In this document: positions 32,611-46,710 of the stretch, one piece after another
Layout of the letters: each line of letters opens with the position of its first letter
Position numbering within the stretch: the stretch's first letter is position 1
Source of the DNA: Alisma plantago-aquatica
Taxonomy: Eukaryota > Streptophyta > Magnoliopsida > Alismatales > Alismataceae
Direction: 5' to 3'
DNA: 64,000 nt
Assembly: GCA_963693085.1 (NCBI GenBank)
Contig: OY856412.1
Span: forward strand, 1,122,709,244-1,122,773,243
Notes under the pieces: generated by a model
The model's database searches: none
The model's input: only the letters and a program-made list of their open reading frames with translations
What the model was told of the DNA's origin: nothing
Position numbers and translations under genes: made by a program

Positions 32611-35600
32611 TGCCAAGGTAGAAGAAGGTGACTGACCTCCTTGCATGTGCACATAGGATTTAGATCTACCCTAGTAGAGGTTGTTTGGTGCTTCCTTCCT
32701 TGGTTTCATGGCCTGGTTTTGTGATATCTCCTTCATTTCCTTCATTTTTGTTGTTTTCCTACCTTCTCCCTTCTTTTTATTGCATGTGCCCATGGTGTTC
32801 CATGGTGGAGCTTGTTCTAGAGCTTAAAGAACACCTCTTTCTTGCTTCCTTGACGTAGGGTTTTGATTCCATGCTTAGAGAAGGAGCTAGCTTGGCCATG
32901 TGTAGTGCTCAAGATAGGGTTTCTCCCTCTCTTACTTGAGATACCTTTCTATTAGAATCTTCATCTTCTTACCAGAGGTGAGTATATAACTTTCTCCACC
33001 TTTATTGCTTACTTATAGCTTACATGTGCTAGATCTTGCTCTAAAATGAAGTTCTAAGTAGAAGGGTAGTATCTTTACCAATGGCTTGAGCTTGGGTGCT
33101 AGTTATTGAATTATTTATCTTCTTGGATGTACCTTGAACCTTGTACATGACCCTACTTGGGTAGAGGAAGCTTTAGACCTTTACTGCATGTCACAAATGA
33201 TAGCTTTTGCTATCTTAACCGATGGGTATTCTTTAAGGTTTTGGGGTTGTTTTCTACCTTCTACATGACCAAATGGCGTGCCTCCTTACTTTATTTGATG
33301 GCTTTGTTCTTCATGATATTTTTCCATCCTTTCTTATGCCAAACGATGGTCATGTCTTAACTCCTATTTTGGAATCTCCGGTGCTAATGGAATGATGACC
33401 ATAGTGTCCTTTTGTGGTGAACTCGATGGTCTTTTTTCCCCACTACTGTGATGTTTTTTAATCTTGTTTTTGCACATGTTGACCAAACTCAATGGTCATG
33501 CTGGGTCCAAACTCAGTGGACTTTCTCATTCTAAGACTCAATAGTTTGCCTGAACAATAAACTTCAGATGATCATTGTCTTAGTTCATAGGTGGATGGTG
33601 TCAACCAATGGTTCTTTAGTCTTCATGATCTGATGGTGGCTCTGGAGGTGACAATTGATGGTGACTCTTAACATTAAAATTGATGGTTTCTTTGAGGTTT
33701 CAAAATTATGGTGTCCTTTGAGTCAACAACTGATGGCTTCACTATGTTATGTTGGTGAACTTTCTAGGTCACAACTTGATGGTTTCCCTAGATGAACGAT
33801 TCAAGGATTTTCTTGTTTCGTATCCTACAATTTTGCTTATCCAATATCCAATGGTTTTTGGAAGCTCATGGTTTGATGGTTTGGTTTTGATGATTTACAA
33901 TTGATGGTTCAATAACCATAAAATTTTAGTCTTACCTTTGCCCTCATATGAATGTAAATTAATAGTCACCATAATGAGTCTATGTGTAACACCATATTAG
34001 CTTGTGTCGTTACACCTAATCCAAATACAAGTACATGGTAAAGGTTAGTATTACTTAGTCTCCTTCTGTGATTTGTATGATGATGCAATTCTCTCAATAT
34101 TGTTGTAACCCTAATATGCTGCTATATTAACATCACAAGCTTGTTAAGGCAATGGTGTGCTAAAACCCATGTATCACAAGTATGCTAATGGTCTATTGAA
34201 CCTTGTTATAAGGAGGAAAGATAATGATGTTCTTGTGGGTGATTATGATATGATGGTCTGAATGACATTGGGTATGGTTTGAACCCTAGTGGAGGTGTGA
34301 TCCTTGTACTTATGTTATAGGGATTGGTATCATGTGGTGATGTGGCAAGATTTGTACCTCATACATTTTCTATCTTATGGAGTTGTTATATATTAAATGT
34401 TTGCTAGAAATGAATAAGGATGTGTATGTCTCCTTGTATGATGCAGCCATAATTCACCCAATTGATGTTGACTAATATGGTGAAACCCTAATCATGTAGT
34501 GCCCTGATCCATAGAACCATTCAGTGTCTAAACTTGTTGGATGGGGAAGTGAGTATTTCTAAGGGAAACTCAGAGTGCATACAGTTGAGTATGGAAGGTA
34601 ATTGGAGTGTACATCCTTGACATCAAGATCCCAAGGTTATATAGGAAGGATGCGATCATGCTTCAGTCTGAGTACATTGATACTTGTATATATGTGATTT
34701 GGTGGAGGACATCCGCGGTTGTTTCCTAAGATGACAGGACTTGTATACATTGGTTTCGAGCGCTATGACATTTATACCAATGATAGGTTGGTGTTAGCAG
34801 CTTGACTCTATGTCACTTGAGGTATCTTGATTGTTATGTCACTGTATTTCACTTGTACTGTCTAAGGGTGGGAGATCTTAGTACATTGACTCTCCTAGAT
34901 CATATACGAAACTGAATAGCACTTTGTAGTGGTTAGTTGGATTTTGAGTAGTATACCTCAGTCTTCCCAAGGCTTATTAAAGATGTAATCCAATTGTGTA
35001 GTATATCTATTTAGGGTTAAAAATGACTCAATTGGTTGTTTACCCTTTCCTTATTTCTCATATTAGTTAGCTAATGGACTGTGCAACTGCTTAGTTGGTA
35101 ATATCTTTAACTATTCCTTTAGTTTATCATGTTCATAAAGGTTTTTATTATACTACCTGGTCAACTCGTTTAGTTTCTTAGCTTGTTCTATCTACTTAGT
35201 CAATTTATCTTATTTAACAATATAACCTACTATAATCAATAATCGTTGTTGAGTGTTATATCTCTCGTTGGACATGGGTCTCACCTCGTCGATCACCGCA
35301 TCTTTTTAGGTGGTTATCAGTGACATGGTCAGGTTTATGGTTGTGAAGAGGAGCATCTTGGAGAGTAGTAGGAGCAGTAGGTTGGCTAGTAATTAGTTTT
35401 GTCCTAGAGTCATCGTTGTACTCTCAGGTCCAGGAAGGAGATGTTTTATTGATAATATGTATATCGACTCAAGTTTTTGGTAGTATTTGATGTGTGTATA
35501 TGGAATGTATTTATGGAACACAACTTTTGTATACAGGTTGTAGCCTCAACCACAGGACATACATGTAAATACCTGATATGGTATGTACTTATGTGCAAGT

Positions 35601-35691
35601 TGTTGGATTGATATTTAAATGTTTTGGATAATTGGTTGTTAATCAAGTGTTTTGTTTTGAATAATTTCATTTAATGTGCCAGTGCATCACA
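32611..35691 (+). repeat. Remainder of the old gypsy LTR
   Basis: Continues 538-1327 after the GAAGG duplication. Positions 34450-35330 match the solo LTR in inverted orientation. It ends GCATCACA at 35691, seven bases before the PBS. Total LTR length is about 3.9 kb. It contains repeated TGATGG words at 33480-33960. Confidence 0.65.
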
Positions 35692-35698
35692 TTTTAGC

Positions 35699-35711
35699 TT
35701 GGTATCATATC
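35699..35711 (+). other. Decayed tRNA-Met primer-binding site
   Basis: TTGGTATCATATC; the expected gypsy PBS is TGGTATCAGAGC. The first eight bases fit, and the position just after the LTR end supports it. Confidence 0.55.
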
Positions 35712-35750
35712 TTTAGGGTTTCTGAGTCTAAAAGGACATAGGACTTAGGT

Positions 35751-37815
35751 TTGTGTATGTTCTTACGTAATCCAACATTTCTGATCATAACTTCTGATTA
35801 TGCATATATATCTAGAGATCGGGAAGTGCATGCAGAGAGTAACTACTCCATGCCAGGAGGTGGTGCTAGGAGGGAGACGCATGATGATAGAGTGCCCAAG
35901 ACAGTGTTGGAGAAGGCCAGGATGCCTCAATTTGACCCCAAAACCATGGCCAGTCTAGCATTCCAGTCCATGTTTAGACAACTTATAGCCATGTCTATGC
36001 ATTTAGTGGATAGAGTGCCCGAACCACAAGCTAGGGTAGATTTCCCAAATGTGGAATCCCATGATTTTGGGAAGATGTTCTAGGGGATGAGATGTGTTGA
36101 AGCGATCGAGTATGCAGGTAATACAGACCCAAGTGATGCAAATATGCGGTTGATGGAGCTCAACAAGCCATTGAAGATCCTTAATATCTCGAAAGAGGAT
36201 AAGTTGAAGCACATTGTTTATCTACTGAATGGCAATGTTGACCACTGGTGGGCCAAAGAAGAGGAGAAAAGACATGGAGTTGTGGTTTGTTGGGAAGAGT
36301 TTTGGTGGGAGTTTCTGAGCTGATACTTCCCTGATATGTATATGGATGAGAAGATAGCATAGTATGAGAAGATTCATTAGGGAACAATGTCTATCAGTGA
36401 GTATGAGGTTAATTTTATGAAGCTTCTAAGGTTCCATTGCCACATGGAAGTAGTAAAAAAGGAGTAGATCTAGAGGTTCAAGAAGGGTCTGAGTACAGAG
36501 TTGTCTATGGTAGTCTCTACCTTGGAGAATAAGGAGAGGTTTTCTACCTTTGTGGAGTCAGTGAGGAGGATAGAGAGGTTCACTATCGAGAAGCTTGAAG
36601 AAAAAGCTAAGAAGAGGCTAGCTCAATTTTAGGGGCAGTCGTGTGGTGACTTTAAGAAGACAAGGTATTCTTCACATCAGTCACAATAGAAGATCAATGT
36701 TTTCTGAGAAGAGATCACACATACAGTCACACTGGTCCCAGAGTGAGGTCAGAGGCTATAGTTTTCTGCCAGCAGGAGCACAGAGTGCAGTGTCAGTGTT
36801 AGTGACATGGCCATCTAGTCTAAAGTATGCCTTGAGGACTTTCTACAAGTGTGGACAAGTCGGTCATGAGAAGTGGGCATGCCCTATGACGAATAAAGAA
36901 GTGACACAACAATTGAGGTACAATTAGCAAGGTTTGTAAAAGCATAAGTATTATAGTGGTGGTGGTAGAGGATGCAGTCAGGATCTTCTCAGTCAATAGG
37001 ATGAGGATGTGGATGAAAATAGGTGACAACTAGATTCTATGCAATGAGTCAGCCATAGGGAGTGGTCAATCCACAGAGCATGACATTTCAAATGGAATTT
37101 TTTCATTCTAACTTATATACATCTTCATACATATCAGTTTTGGTTGACATGGGTGCTACACACTCTTCTATCACCATATAGGTGATAAGTAGTAGTAATC
37201 TATATGTTGTAATAGATCAGATACACTTTAGCTTAAAAAACCCTTTAGTCGGTTCCTTCAAGTTGTAGGAGGTGTGTCCATGTTCCATTCTTTCCTTTTT
37301 AGGATGCAACATTCAAGTGGATCTGATGCCACTTGATATGTATGGATTCTATATTATCCTAGGGATGGATACCTTGGAGAAGAACAAGAATGTTTTGGAT
37401 TGTAGTTCCAAGGTGGTGACATTTTGTGATGGAGTTGTTTCTTGGATCTTCCAAGGAGATAGGAAGATTCATCCTACGTGTTTGGTATCACCTGTGACAG
37501 GAGTGTGAGGCTTTCCTGGGTCATGTTGTGGATACCAAGGATAGAGGTCCTAGTATCTAGGAGGTACCTGTAGTCTGTGAGTTTGAGGATGTCTTTCCTG
37601 AGGAATTTCCTAGTGTTCCCCCTCCTAGAGATATTGATTTTGAGATCAATCTTGTACCTATAACATAACCCATAGCACAAGCACCTTACATGTTGGCACC
37701 AATAGAGATGTAAGAGTTGAAGAAACAGTTACAAGATCTGTTAGATAAGGGTTTTATCAGACCAAGCACTTCCCCTTGGGGTGCTCCCATGTGGTTTGTT
37801 AACAACAAAGATAGT
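35751..37815 (+). pseudogene. Decayed gypsy gag, protease and start of RT
   Basis: Gag is readable from about 35820 to 36630 (KARMPQFDPKT, GNTDPSDA, GNVDHWWAKEE) with several in-frame stops. A zinc knuckle at 36841-36882 has lost its first cysteine (FYKCGQVGH, then C). The protease follows after frame changes, with DMGATHSS near 37146 where DTGA or DSGA is expected, and FYIILGMDTLEKN near 37345. RT begins with FEDVFPEEFPSVPPPRDI near 37570 and [13 protein letters not shown] near 37750, then ends. Domain order and motifs suggest the Tekay/Del group. It is inactive: the catalytic protease motif is changed and RT is cut off by the next repeat. Confidence 0.75.
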
Positions 37816-37852
37816 TCAACTAGCCCCTCATGGTTCAATTATCCCCTTGGGG

Positions 37853-38674
37853 TGACACGACTAAATTATATGTGTAGAACACAAGCATACACATCGAAGT
37901 ATTACAGGCCAAAGAGGCTTGGATATCGAACACGGGGAAATGTAATTCAAGAAACTACTACTAACTACTTTTCGATCAGCTAAGCCAATGAAAACTTTTA
38001 TTTAAAAGTTGTTAAACTAATTCCAATAAAGAAAACTAATTTAATGGGTTGTGATCACAATGAGAAGAACTTTTCTAGGACTATGGTTTCACCATGATTG
38101 ACACTATAATTTTAATCTAAGATCAATATATTTTCCTCCCACTCCTGGAAAAAGAACATGTATCAAGAACTACCCACTCCCGAAGTGTAGTTCACTACCT
38201 ATGCTAATGCCAATCCCATTTCCATAGTAATTGGTTGATTATTTAGGTTCTTTACTAATAATTTCGGGGTAATCTCTTCATGTTCATAAACCACTTTTCC
38301 CAAAGGGTGAAATAAAATGTGTGTTATTATGGATTTCCAATCCTTAATCCTCCTCCTAAACTTATTAAGGATCTAATTAATAACCTATGATGCACAACAT
38401 AGACAATTCATTATGATTTCATAGCAGCATGCCTAGGAAGAAAGAGAAAACAATATATTAATTCTAAAGATCCATATACAGTGTACAACTAGGCTACTAT
38501 CGGGTCTTCAAGAACACGGAGATTAGCCCCTCATGGTTTCCACGGACAAAAACATGCTAGGAAGAAGGAAAAATGTGGAGAACATAGAAAATCGATGAAC
38601 CCTTTGGAGAAACATCATTAGGATGGACCACGCTGATCAACAGAGCTACAATATGCAAATTCTACCCATCGAAC
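37853..38674 (-). repeat. Diverged Athila-like LTR, without dyad motifs
   Basis: Starts TGACACGACTAAATT and aligns with 18212 onward: CTTGGATATCGAACACGGGG, then CTACTAACTACTTTTCGATCAG, CACCATGATTGACACTATAA, and AGCCCCTCATGGTTTCC. Identity is far lower than between elements 1 and 2. No GTCGATACCATCGAC copy was found. The right boundary is uncertain; the next repeat starts at 38675. Confidence 0.6.
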
Positions 38675-40107
38675 TGTTGGGTTTTAGGGGAGATAGAGAA
38701 GGCAGCGGAAACAAAAACAATTTCTTCTCCCAAACCTAGAATAAAGGAATCACGTCAATGTCTATGCAATAGGAATGATAGTTTGTAGAGGCGTACCTTG
38801 TCTCGATTCTAGCTTGGCAACGTTACCTCACGGCTTGTGTGGTCTTCACCTCTGGTCTTGGATGGTGTCTGTGTAGCTCCTGGTCTCACTGGGACTATCG
38901 GGATTGACAACTATCCTCGAAGCGCCAGAAGTCTCCCGCCTTTGTAGTAGTCCACACGGACCACCTGGAACTCTGATCTCCTTGTCGCATAAGGAATCAG
39001 AAGGATTTGCACCCTCCTGCCGGCGTACTAGTCAATGACACACTCTCCTACAACTAGTTTCTTTTCTACAGTTGTCTTTCCCTTACTGTGCCTCCCTTAT
39101 CGGGTAGCACTTGCTCGGGCACTCTCTCAGTTACCAAAACCAGAGAGAATGACAACTTTACAGAGCAACTGGTGCACTGAGTTGTGTTGCTGAGAAGCCC
39201 CCACTACCCCTATATATAGGAGTGTCATGGGATAGGGTTCTCAACCCTGAGCAATGTAGGATTAAAGCAGGAGTAGAAGGGTTTGAGATTTTCCACAAAA
39301 ACAACCAACTGTGTCACCTGAACCGATCGTTTCATACATGAAACGGTCGGTTGGGGAGTTGAGACGATCGGTTCACACCCCAAACGATCGGTTGGGGCAC
39401 CTGAGCCGATCGGTTCACTTCTGAGTCGATCAGTTCATGGTCCTGGTCCAACTCAAATTGACTTTTGTATTTGTTTCGAATTAATCAAATATTAATTCCT
39501 ATCCAAATCAAATTTGTACAAGTGAAACAAATTCTATTTGCAAAATAGTCTTCTCACATTCCAAACAATCTCGGTTGGACCAGTCGAGCTGATCGATTCA
39601 ACCCTTGAACCGATCATCTCAGTATGTCTTTCGCCGATCGGTTAATCACATGAGCCATTTTTTGAAGATATAATTTCTCAACTAGCAAATTTTTGGGACA
39701 TGTAGGAACCAAACTTAAGAAATCATAGATCTTCCGATTCAACCCCTCAAATTCAAATTCATCCCCTTTTTGTAATTTTACACATTGGCGCTCTATCGAC
39801 TCTTTTTCTTTATAATGCAGCTAAAGGACCATATTTTGATGGTGTCTTAGGATGGAACCAATCGAAGGATGGTTTTGAAGGTCCATATTTCGAAGGCACA
39901 AAAGCATGGCTCTGAAGTTCCCTCTTTTGATATTGTCTTTTGATGGTCTTTTCGATAAGCCTGTGTCCATAACACAATGTTATAGAGATATGATCTAGAG
40001 TTGTGAATTCGACCACACTGAACTAAATTTTTACTGCATTATTCTAAATTCAAAACATTCATCTAAATTTGACCAAGTTTCATGCAAATTCTCTATTGTT
40101 TCTAACA
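38675..40107 (-). repeat. Putative Copia-like LTR
   Basis: Begins TGTTGGG and ends TCTAACA, the short inverted ends common in Copia LTRs. A TATA-like CCTATATATAGG lies at 39209-39220. It shares long diverged stretches with 43170-44040 (both include AGTCCACACGGACCA and GCGTACTAGTCA). I see no matching 5-bp duplication, so the ends are tentative. Confidence 0.4.
39321..39651. repeat. GATCGGTT motif array
   Basis: About nine variants of ACGATCGGTTCA on both strands, in two clusters (39321-39437 and 39585-39651), for example at 39361, 39382, 39405 and 39634. Core GATC is palindromic. Confidence 0.55.
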
Positions 40108-43050
40108 TCTTGGGATATTTTGGACTCAAAGTGTATCCAAAATATTCAGGGGCGTTGGTCTAATAACCTCGAGAGAGGGTTTGGATCATTAGTGGGGTTT
40201 TAGTTGCATTGTGTAGAAGTGAGTGGGATGACCCCCATAGGATCATCTACCATAATGCATACTATACTTGGATGTTATTTGATTACTAGGGCGTTCAAGG
40301 GTTTTCTACAACTAAGAATGAGATGCATAAACTGCCTAACTTGTTGTTACATAGCAAGGAACACTTCCTCCTAATTAGTAGGACTTGATGAAATCTATTT
40401 TCTTTATTTTATTGTATTTTGCTCTATTTTATTTTTCTAGACTCGATCTAGTTCCTTGTATATATATACTCCCAATTTTTTTTAACTAACTAAGAAAAGA
40501 ATCTTAGACTTCTAAGCATCCCCATGTCCTTGTATTTGACCATGTATATCTACTTCAACCATGTATTAAGTTGTTGGCATCTTCAATGTTTCAAGTTATA
40601 ACTTTAAAGTCTGATCCTTCTGAATCCACCTCCTTTTTGGACACCATAATTTATTCGGCATCATCATTCAACCACTTAGATTCAACTCAATCAACTAGAA
40701 CTCAAATAGATGTTTTAGTTGTTGATTACAGTAAGGAGATTGCACTAGATATCATCATGCAAGATTTTCTATTGAATATCCAAAAACAAATACTTTAATT
40801 TCCCTACAAAATTGGTGTCAGTAAAATTATGTGTCACTTGTAATACCATAACTCCAGGTGCAAGAATATCTATCAATTTTTAAAATTATGTGTCACTTAG
40901 TATGACTATATTATTAGTCATAAATAGTTTTAGAGACATGCCTATGTCACTACTAATTCTCCCAATCAACTACTCCTTAAATGTGTTGGGGTACATGTGA
41001 GGGTGTTGTCTCAAGAACACTTTGCATCTTCTACTCATTCAGACATGTTCCAAAACCATGCCTCAAGGGATGTAATATCAACTCTTCTTATGACTGGAAT
41101 TCTACTTAGGTTTGTTGTTTCTCAATTGCTTGTGTATTTTGCCAATAGTAAAGAAGGGTGTGTCTTCAAGGTATTTCAAAATTTAAATAAAATTGGATAG
41201 ATTTTAATCTATTCATGTTTCATTATGTAGAAATGTAGTGGCTCATAGAACACCCCTCAAAAATTCACATCAAGGGTTAAATAAGAATCTAATTGATATC
41301 CTTGGTCTTATCTTCAAAGTTTTACACATGCAGTTATAGATAAACACAAATATATATGTCAACCAAACACATAAAAAGAGAAAAATAATAGATTCAAAAT
41401 GTAAAAGAGTTCATATAAGTTCATATGAAAATAAAAGAGAAAAAAAGGGTAAGAAGGATACCCACATTACCCTACCAAGGAAACCACTTGCTCCTTGTGG
41501 TAGTAGAAAGATAAACAATGCAAGGAGAATAAAATGTCATTATCACAAAAGCAAACTGATGAGAATCAATGATTTTTGTATGTTTATCATCTTCTTAGGG
41601 ACATCCTTGAGAGGTGCAAAGAAACAAAACAATCAACTAAACGGTGGGTCAGAGTTTAATACCTAGTGAATTGGGATCATTCTCAAGATCTTAGGGAGAG
41701 CTATATGTTTCTATCACCTTTATATTAGCCTCATTAATTTGAAGATAGAATGTTTTGATTATGGATACTGACTAGATCTAAACTAAGGAAATTAGTAATA
41801 GTGGAACAAGATAAGTTCATTCAAAATCATGAGAAATTGATGATGATTAAGAAACAATCATCTTGATCAGATAATTTTGCTTCGTACTCACTAGAGTCTA
41901 TCACAAACATAGAAACTAAAATATACTAGGTTAGGTGTCAAGATCACTCTACTCACCTTGTTTACAATTTGAGCAGAATGTGTAGAATTAGTGGGCATCG
42001 CCTCTCTTGGGCTAAATATCAAAACCTATGATTTATGGTTAAAAACTGAATGACATAACACAACCTTCTTATTTTTGCGTCAGGCTAGATTTTCTCTCAA
42101 CCTAGATTCACAAATAGGTTTCATCCATCATATACAACCTAGAGTCAACTTTGATTAACAAATAAAATTAGAAGTTAAAAGTAGCTAAAAATTGTATTAA
42201 ATTGATAGTTACAAGCTAACCAAAAAAGAATAAGAAATTGTAACTTTTGATCCAAAGAAAGAAACTGGCTACTCATGCTCGAGTTACATTAATAATGCTC
42301 TTAGTTATAGTTGAGATTTGTCATCTATTAAACGTTATTGAGGGGATATGAATAATGATACTAATTTGGAGCCTATGGAAATCACACACAATTGTGTAAC
42401 ATTGTAGTGTGATAACAAACTTGTGGACTAGTCTATCTCTAGTGTCTTGGTATGGTGATTGCAAAAGAATATGATATTCTATGGTAGAATGTGGGGAAGG
42501 TGCTTGTGTAAATGGAACATTGTCAATGGGAGAAGGATGGACAATGAGTATTTGGCGTTGATGAATGGAGTGGATCAGGTAGGAGTTTCAAACCTCAATC
42601 AAGTTGGTGGGGGTACTATTTATAGGTGTGAAGTATAGACAATGGGTATAAGAAATCATTTGTTGGTATTTAAGTGAAGTTTGGTCCAAAAGAGGATGAG
42701 TTTAAGGTGGCTAATCATGTATATCAAAGTGGATGCTTTGTCTTTGGCTGAATCTGAGATGAGTGATCTTCAATTATGAGTGTTTTGCAACATCTTTGGT
42801 CAATTCCGAATGAGTGATCTTTGGTATCCAAGTGTGTCAAAATGTCTTTGGATCAATGGTGACCTCACCGATTTTGGATCTGATCGGATTGGTAGTCATT
42901 CAAATGAATTATTGCTAGATTCAAGGGAACTAATGCATATGCTATCAGTTTTACTTGCGGTAGTCAAACAATCTCTTCATACTTGGTACTTGTAGCTCGA
43001 TCTTATGTACCTCTAAATCTATGATCTTGCTAAAGTCGAGTAGATTTGTT
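40108..43050. other. AT-rich DNA, nothing recognised
   Basis: Short ORFs only, without recognisable domains. Probably old repeat debris. Confidence 0.4.
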
Positions 43051-44044
43051 GACTATCTGAATGTGGGTGATCCCAGCTAGAAAAGCATCATTGGAAGTCC
43101 CTTTGGCAGTAATTGGGTTTTCCTTGGCAATTTCATGAGACTTTCATGTATTGAAGGAGTTGGGAAATACAAGCACATAGTATAAAAGTGTAAATATAAA
43201 AAATTATCTATCTATATTCCCATACTAGCAAGATCGCCTCAACTACTATGAAATAGGAAGGATGGTTTAGTGAGTTATACTTGTTCTTAGAGTAAGTCGA
43301 GTGATAAAAACTCATTTCAATGCAATTGCCAACTAGTTCCTCTTGGACGGTTGTTGTGCAACTCCTAGTCTTCACCACGAACAATGAACAAGACAACTTC
43401 TACAATGACTCTTGTGGTCTCACCACAGACTCGAGGCTGACATTTCTCTCCTAGAGGCATCCAAAAGACTCATGTCTCTAGTGTAGTCCACACGGACCAA
43501 CTAGAACTCATGTCATCAACTAGAATAGACATGAAGGACTTGTCCCTCACGTTAGCGTACTAGTCACCAACATGCTCTCCCAAAACAATGATCCTCAGTT
43601 GTTCCCTCCCGTCTCTATCCCTCCCTTATTGGGTAGGACTTTTTTGGGCTCTCTTGGTTACCACAACTAGAGATGATGACAATTGTCAAAGGAACTGATT
43701 CTCTATTATCTGTGTTGTGTTTTACTATGGGAAGCCCCCATTACACCTCTACTTATAGGTGGGTTAGGGTTAGGGTTCCCAGACTGTATGGGATTGTGCA
43801 GGAGTGGATGGGATCGAAAGATCTTGAATTTTCACAACTTGTGATAGCGACTATGGCCGTCTGGTGACCCAAAAAGTTGTTTGGTCACACGATACAATCA
43901 TCTCACACTACCAAATGGTGATTTGGTAGTTTCCCAATCGGACATGAATTTGGTAATTTCAATTTTAATTAATATCACATATTAATTTCTTGCACCATAA
44001 GTAATGTGCAATCAAAACAAGATCGAGAAATATCCATAACCTTC
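43051..44044 (-). repeat. Second, diverged copy of the Copia-like LTR
   Basis: Shares with 38800-39250 the order GTGGTCTCAC, AGTCCACACGGACCAAC, GCGTACTAGTCACCAAC, CCTCCCTTATTGGGTAG and GGGAAGCCCCCA. Divergence is high enough that the two are probably separate insertions. Confidence 0.4.
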
Positions 44045-45000
44045 TGTTACAACCCCAATTTTTGGGTTCCTTTGGTGAGAAATGTAATTTCTCATATTAA
44101 AGATAAATGAAAAAATAATGATGTATTTTTATTGAATGCATGAATTTCATTTACAATAGCCTTGATGATTGTGTTGTGGGCTTTATTGGCTATTGAGCCC
44201 AATAACAAGGAAATTCAATTAGTAAATGAATAATTGAGAATTTGAGATAAGAAAGGTGTGGAAACCTCTATAAGACAAAAGAACCTAATCCAAAGGTGGA
44301 TTTCATTCCATATGGGTTCCTTGTGTCCCAAGGAGTCCAAAGTTTCAAAGAAAAGCAATAAGAAAAGAAAAGATTAATTAAGTATTTCTTAATTAAGAAA
44401 GAAATTGAAAATAATGATAAAATGCGGAAAATAAGTGGAAAGAGGTATAATTGAGTTATCCTTGGTGGAATTTCGTATCCCAAGGATTCCTAATGATAAA
44501 ACAAATACCAATGAGGAAAATAAAAAGAGAAATTCTCAAAAAGAACTATTTTAAAAAGAAATAACCAAGATAATGACAGATAAAGAAGAATAATGCATTT
44601 AGATGCATCTAGAAGGATAATGAGTATTCTTAAAGAGGAATTTCGAAATCTTTGAGTTTCTTGGGATCCAAGGAGTCCCAATGAAGAGGAAAGAAAGAGA
44701 AAATACCAAATTGCAAAATAAAATGATAATGGGAATACATAATTAAGGAATTATGTGATTTTTTTAAAAAGAAAGAATTTCCTACTTAAGGAAAATATAA
44801 TTTCGAGACCAATGAACTAAAGGGCATGAATAAAGAGAATAAGAGAGAGGATTTTCGTATTTCTAATTATAATGCAATAAAGAATATCAAGAGGTAAGTA
44901 GGAGAGAGAACCTTGCTTCTCATTGAAGGAATAAGAGTCCTAATGGGTGTGGGACTCAGTTTCTCTTAGATCAACGTCTCTGGACGTGGATATACTCACC

Positions 45001-45010
45001 CTATATAAAG
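45001..45010 (+). promoter_or_regulatory. TATA box of the gypsy LTR
   Basis: CTATATAAAG, a good plant TATA box, with AT-rich U3 upstream and GC-richer sequence downstream (45130-45470), as expected for a U3/R boundary. Confidence 0.55.
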
Positions 45011-46710
45011 GGGTAAATCCCTTGTCGAGATCCAGAAAGTCCCACGTAGCCAACCCTCTCTTTTACTTCTTCTTCATATTGTTCGTGCAAACCCTAGCCA
45101 TTAAGATGGTGCTTTACCTAGAGCAACGGTGAGTTGCGAAGTCATCCCGTTGGAAGATTGGTGGTCCCCCACGACCTAAGGAAGCTTCGTCATCATCTTC
45201 TTGATCTAGCTTGTGCTCAATACCTGCACGAGGTCTGTAACCTCACTACAAATCGCATGCTTTGCACCCATGGCACAGGCCATCTCGGCCGTGGTGTGGG
45301 GTCTAGTTGTGTACGACAGGGAGTGGTGAAGGTGAGGAGTTGGTTTCCGGCCAACTCCAGGCATGGAGGCAGAGGGAAACAACCATGCAGCACACTGCAG
45401 GCTGACGGTAGGCCACAGTTCGCGAGGTTGAAGAAGCCCCAGTGGCTTTGGATGTTGCTATCCTCCTAAGTGTGAAGAAGCAGGTATCTGCATCGAGGGC
45501 ACTTTAGTAATTCAGTTATAATCTCAAACGGGCCGAATGGACAAAGGAGTTACGTGGTAGCTTGCTATTGGCCAGAGTAAGTGTTGTATTGCAAAATTTG
45601 TATCTAAATATAGGTAGCCCCAATAGAAACATATAATACATGAAAATTGCTCATAAAAATGAGAGGAATCCATTAAAAATATAATTGAAACCTAATTCCT
45701 TATGCAATTCAAAAAGTAATGGGAGATATCAACTTTAATGTATTAATGCTTAAAGAAATCTATTTTGATTTGATTAAAGTGATTAGTAGGGTTTAATTGA
45801 TGATTAAGGTTGATATTTACTTTTTAATAATAAAGAGATACATTAAGATTGAAAAAGATGAATTTTGCATGTAATTAACTTAATTTAGGGTTTCCTATGC
45901 ATGAATAGGCTTTAATGGTCCTTGAAATCCTAATGTTTGTAATTAGAACTATTAAAAGCTTTAATTATTTGATTTCATATATAGAACTGAGTTTTCATGG
46001 TTATAAGCTATTTCAAGTGTTAAAGTTCCTAATTTGTGGATAAATACCCTAAATGTAGTAATTAGGGTTTTCTCATGAATAAAAGGTGGAATTAATGGCA
46101 AATCGGGTTCATATGTGATTTGGACCATAATGAACTATGAACTAATGATAAATGTGTATAATGATATTGTCATGGATTAAAAGGATAAAAATAGTTTCTT
46201 AGATAAAAATAGGCTTAATGAGCTTAATTAATGGTTAATTATGCCTTTAATCCAGAATTGAGGATTAGATGTGGAAATAATTAGGGTTTGTGATCAATTG
46301 TATTAAATTAGGGTTTAAAACAGTAAAAGATGAAGGGAAACCCTAATTGCAATGGAAACCCAAAAAAGTGGACTAGAAACCCTAAGAAGCGAGCTAGATT
46401 TAATAGACCTTAATGACATGAGTAATAAAAGGAAATTGTATAATTGTTTCAGGATCTTATTGAATGCTTGCATGCTCAATGTTGTTTGGAATATTCCTGC
46501 ACCTGAATCTACATGTACAGGTATGTGGTTAGGCTTATGATTATCTTGCATTAGTTTTCTGAGGATTTTATCGATGTTTACATTGTGGCTTGAATTAATT
46601 GTTGGATGAATTTAATACATGCAAATTATAATGTGAATATGACTTTCACATAAGAGACGTGCCTACTATCTCAGATCCTAGTCCCCTCTATAGCTTTATA
46701 GATTGACCTA

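Noticed and set aside
38675..44044. Two Copia-like LTRs as ends of one element
   Set aside because: They are too diverged from each other, and no PBS, PPT or coding region was found between them.
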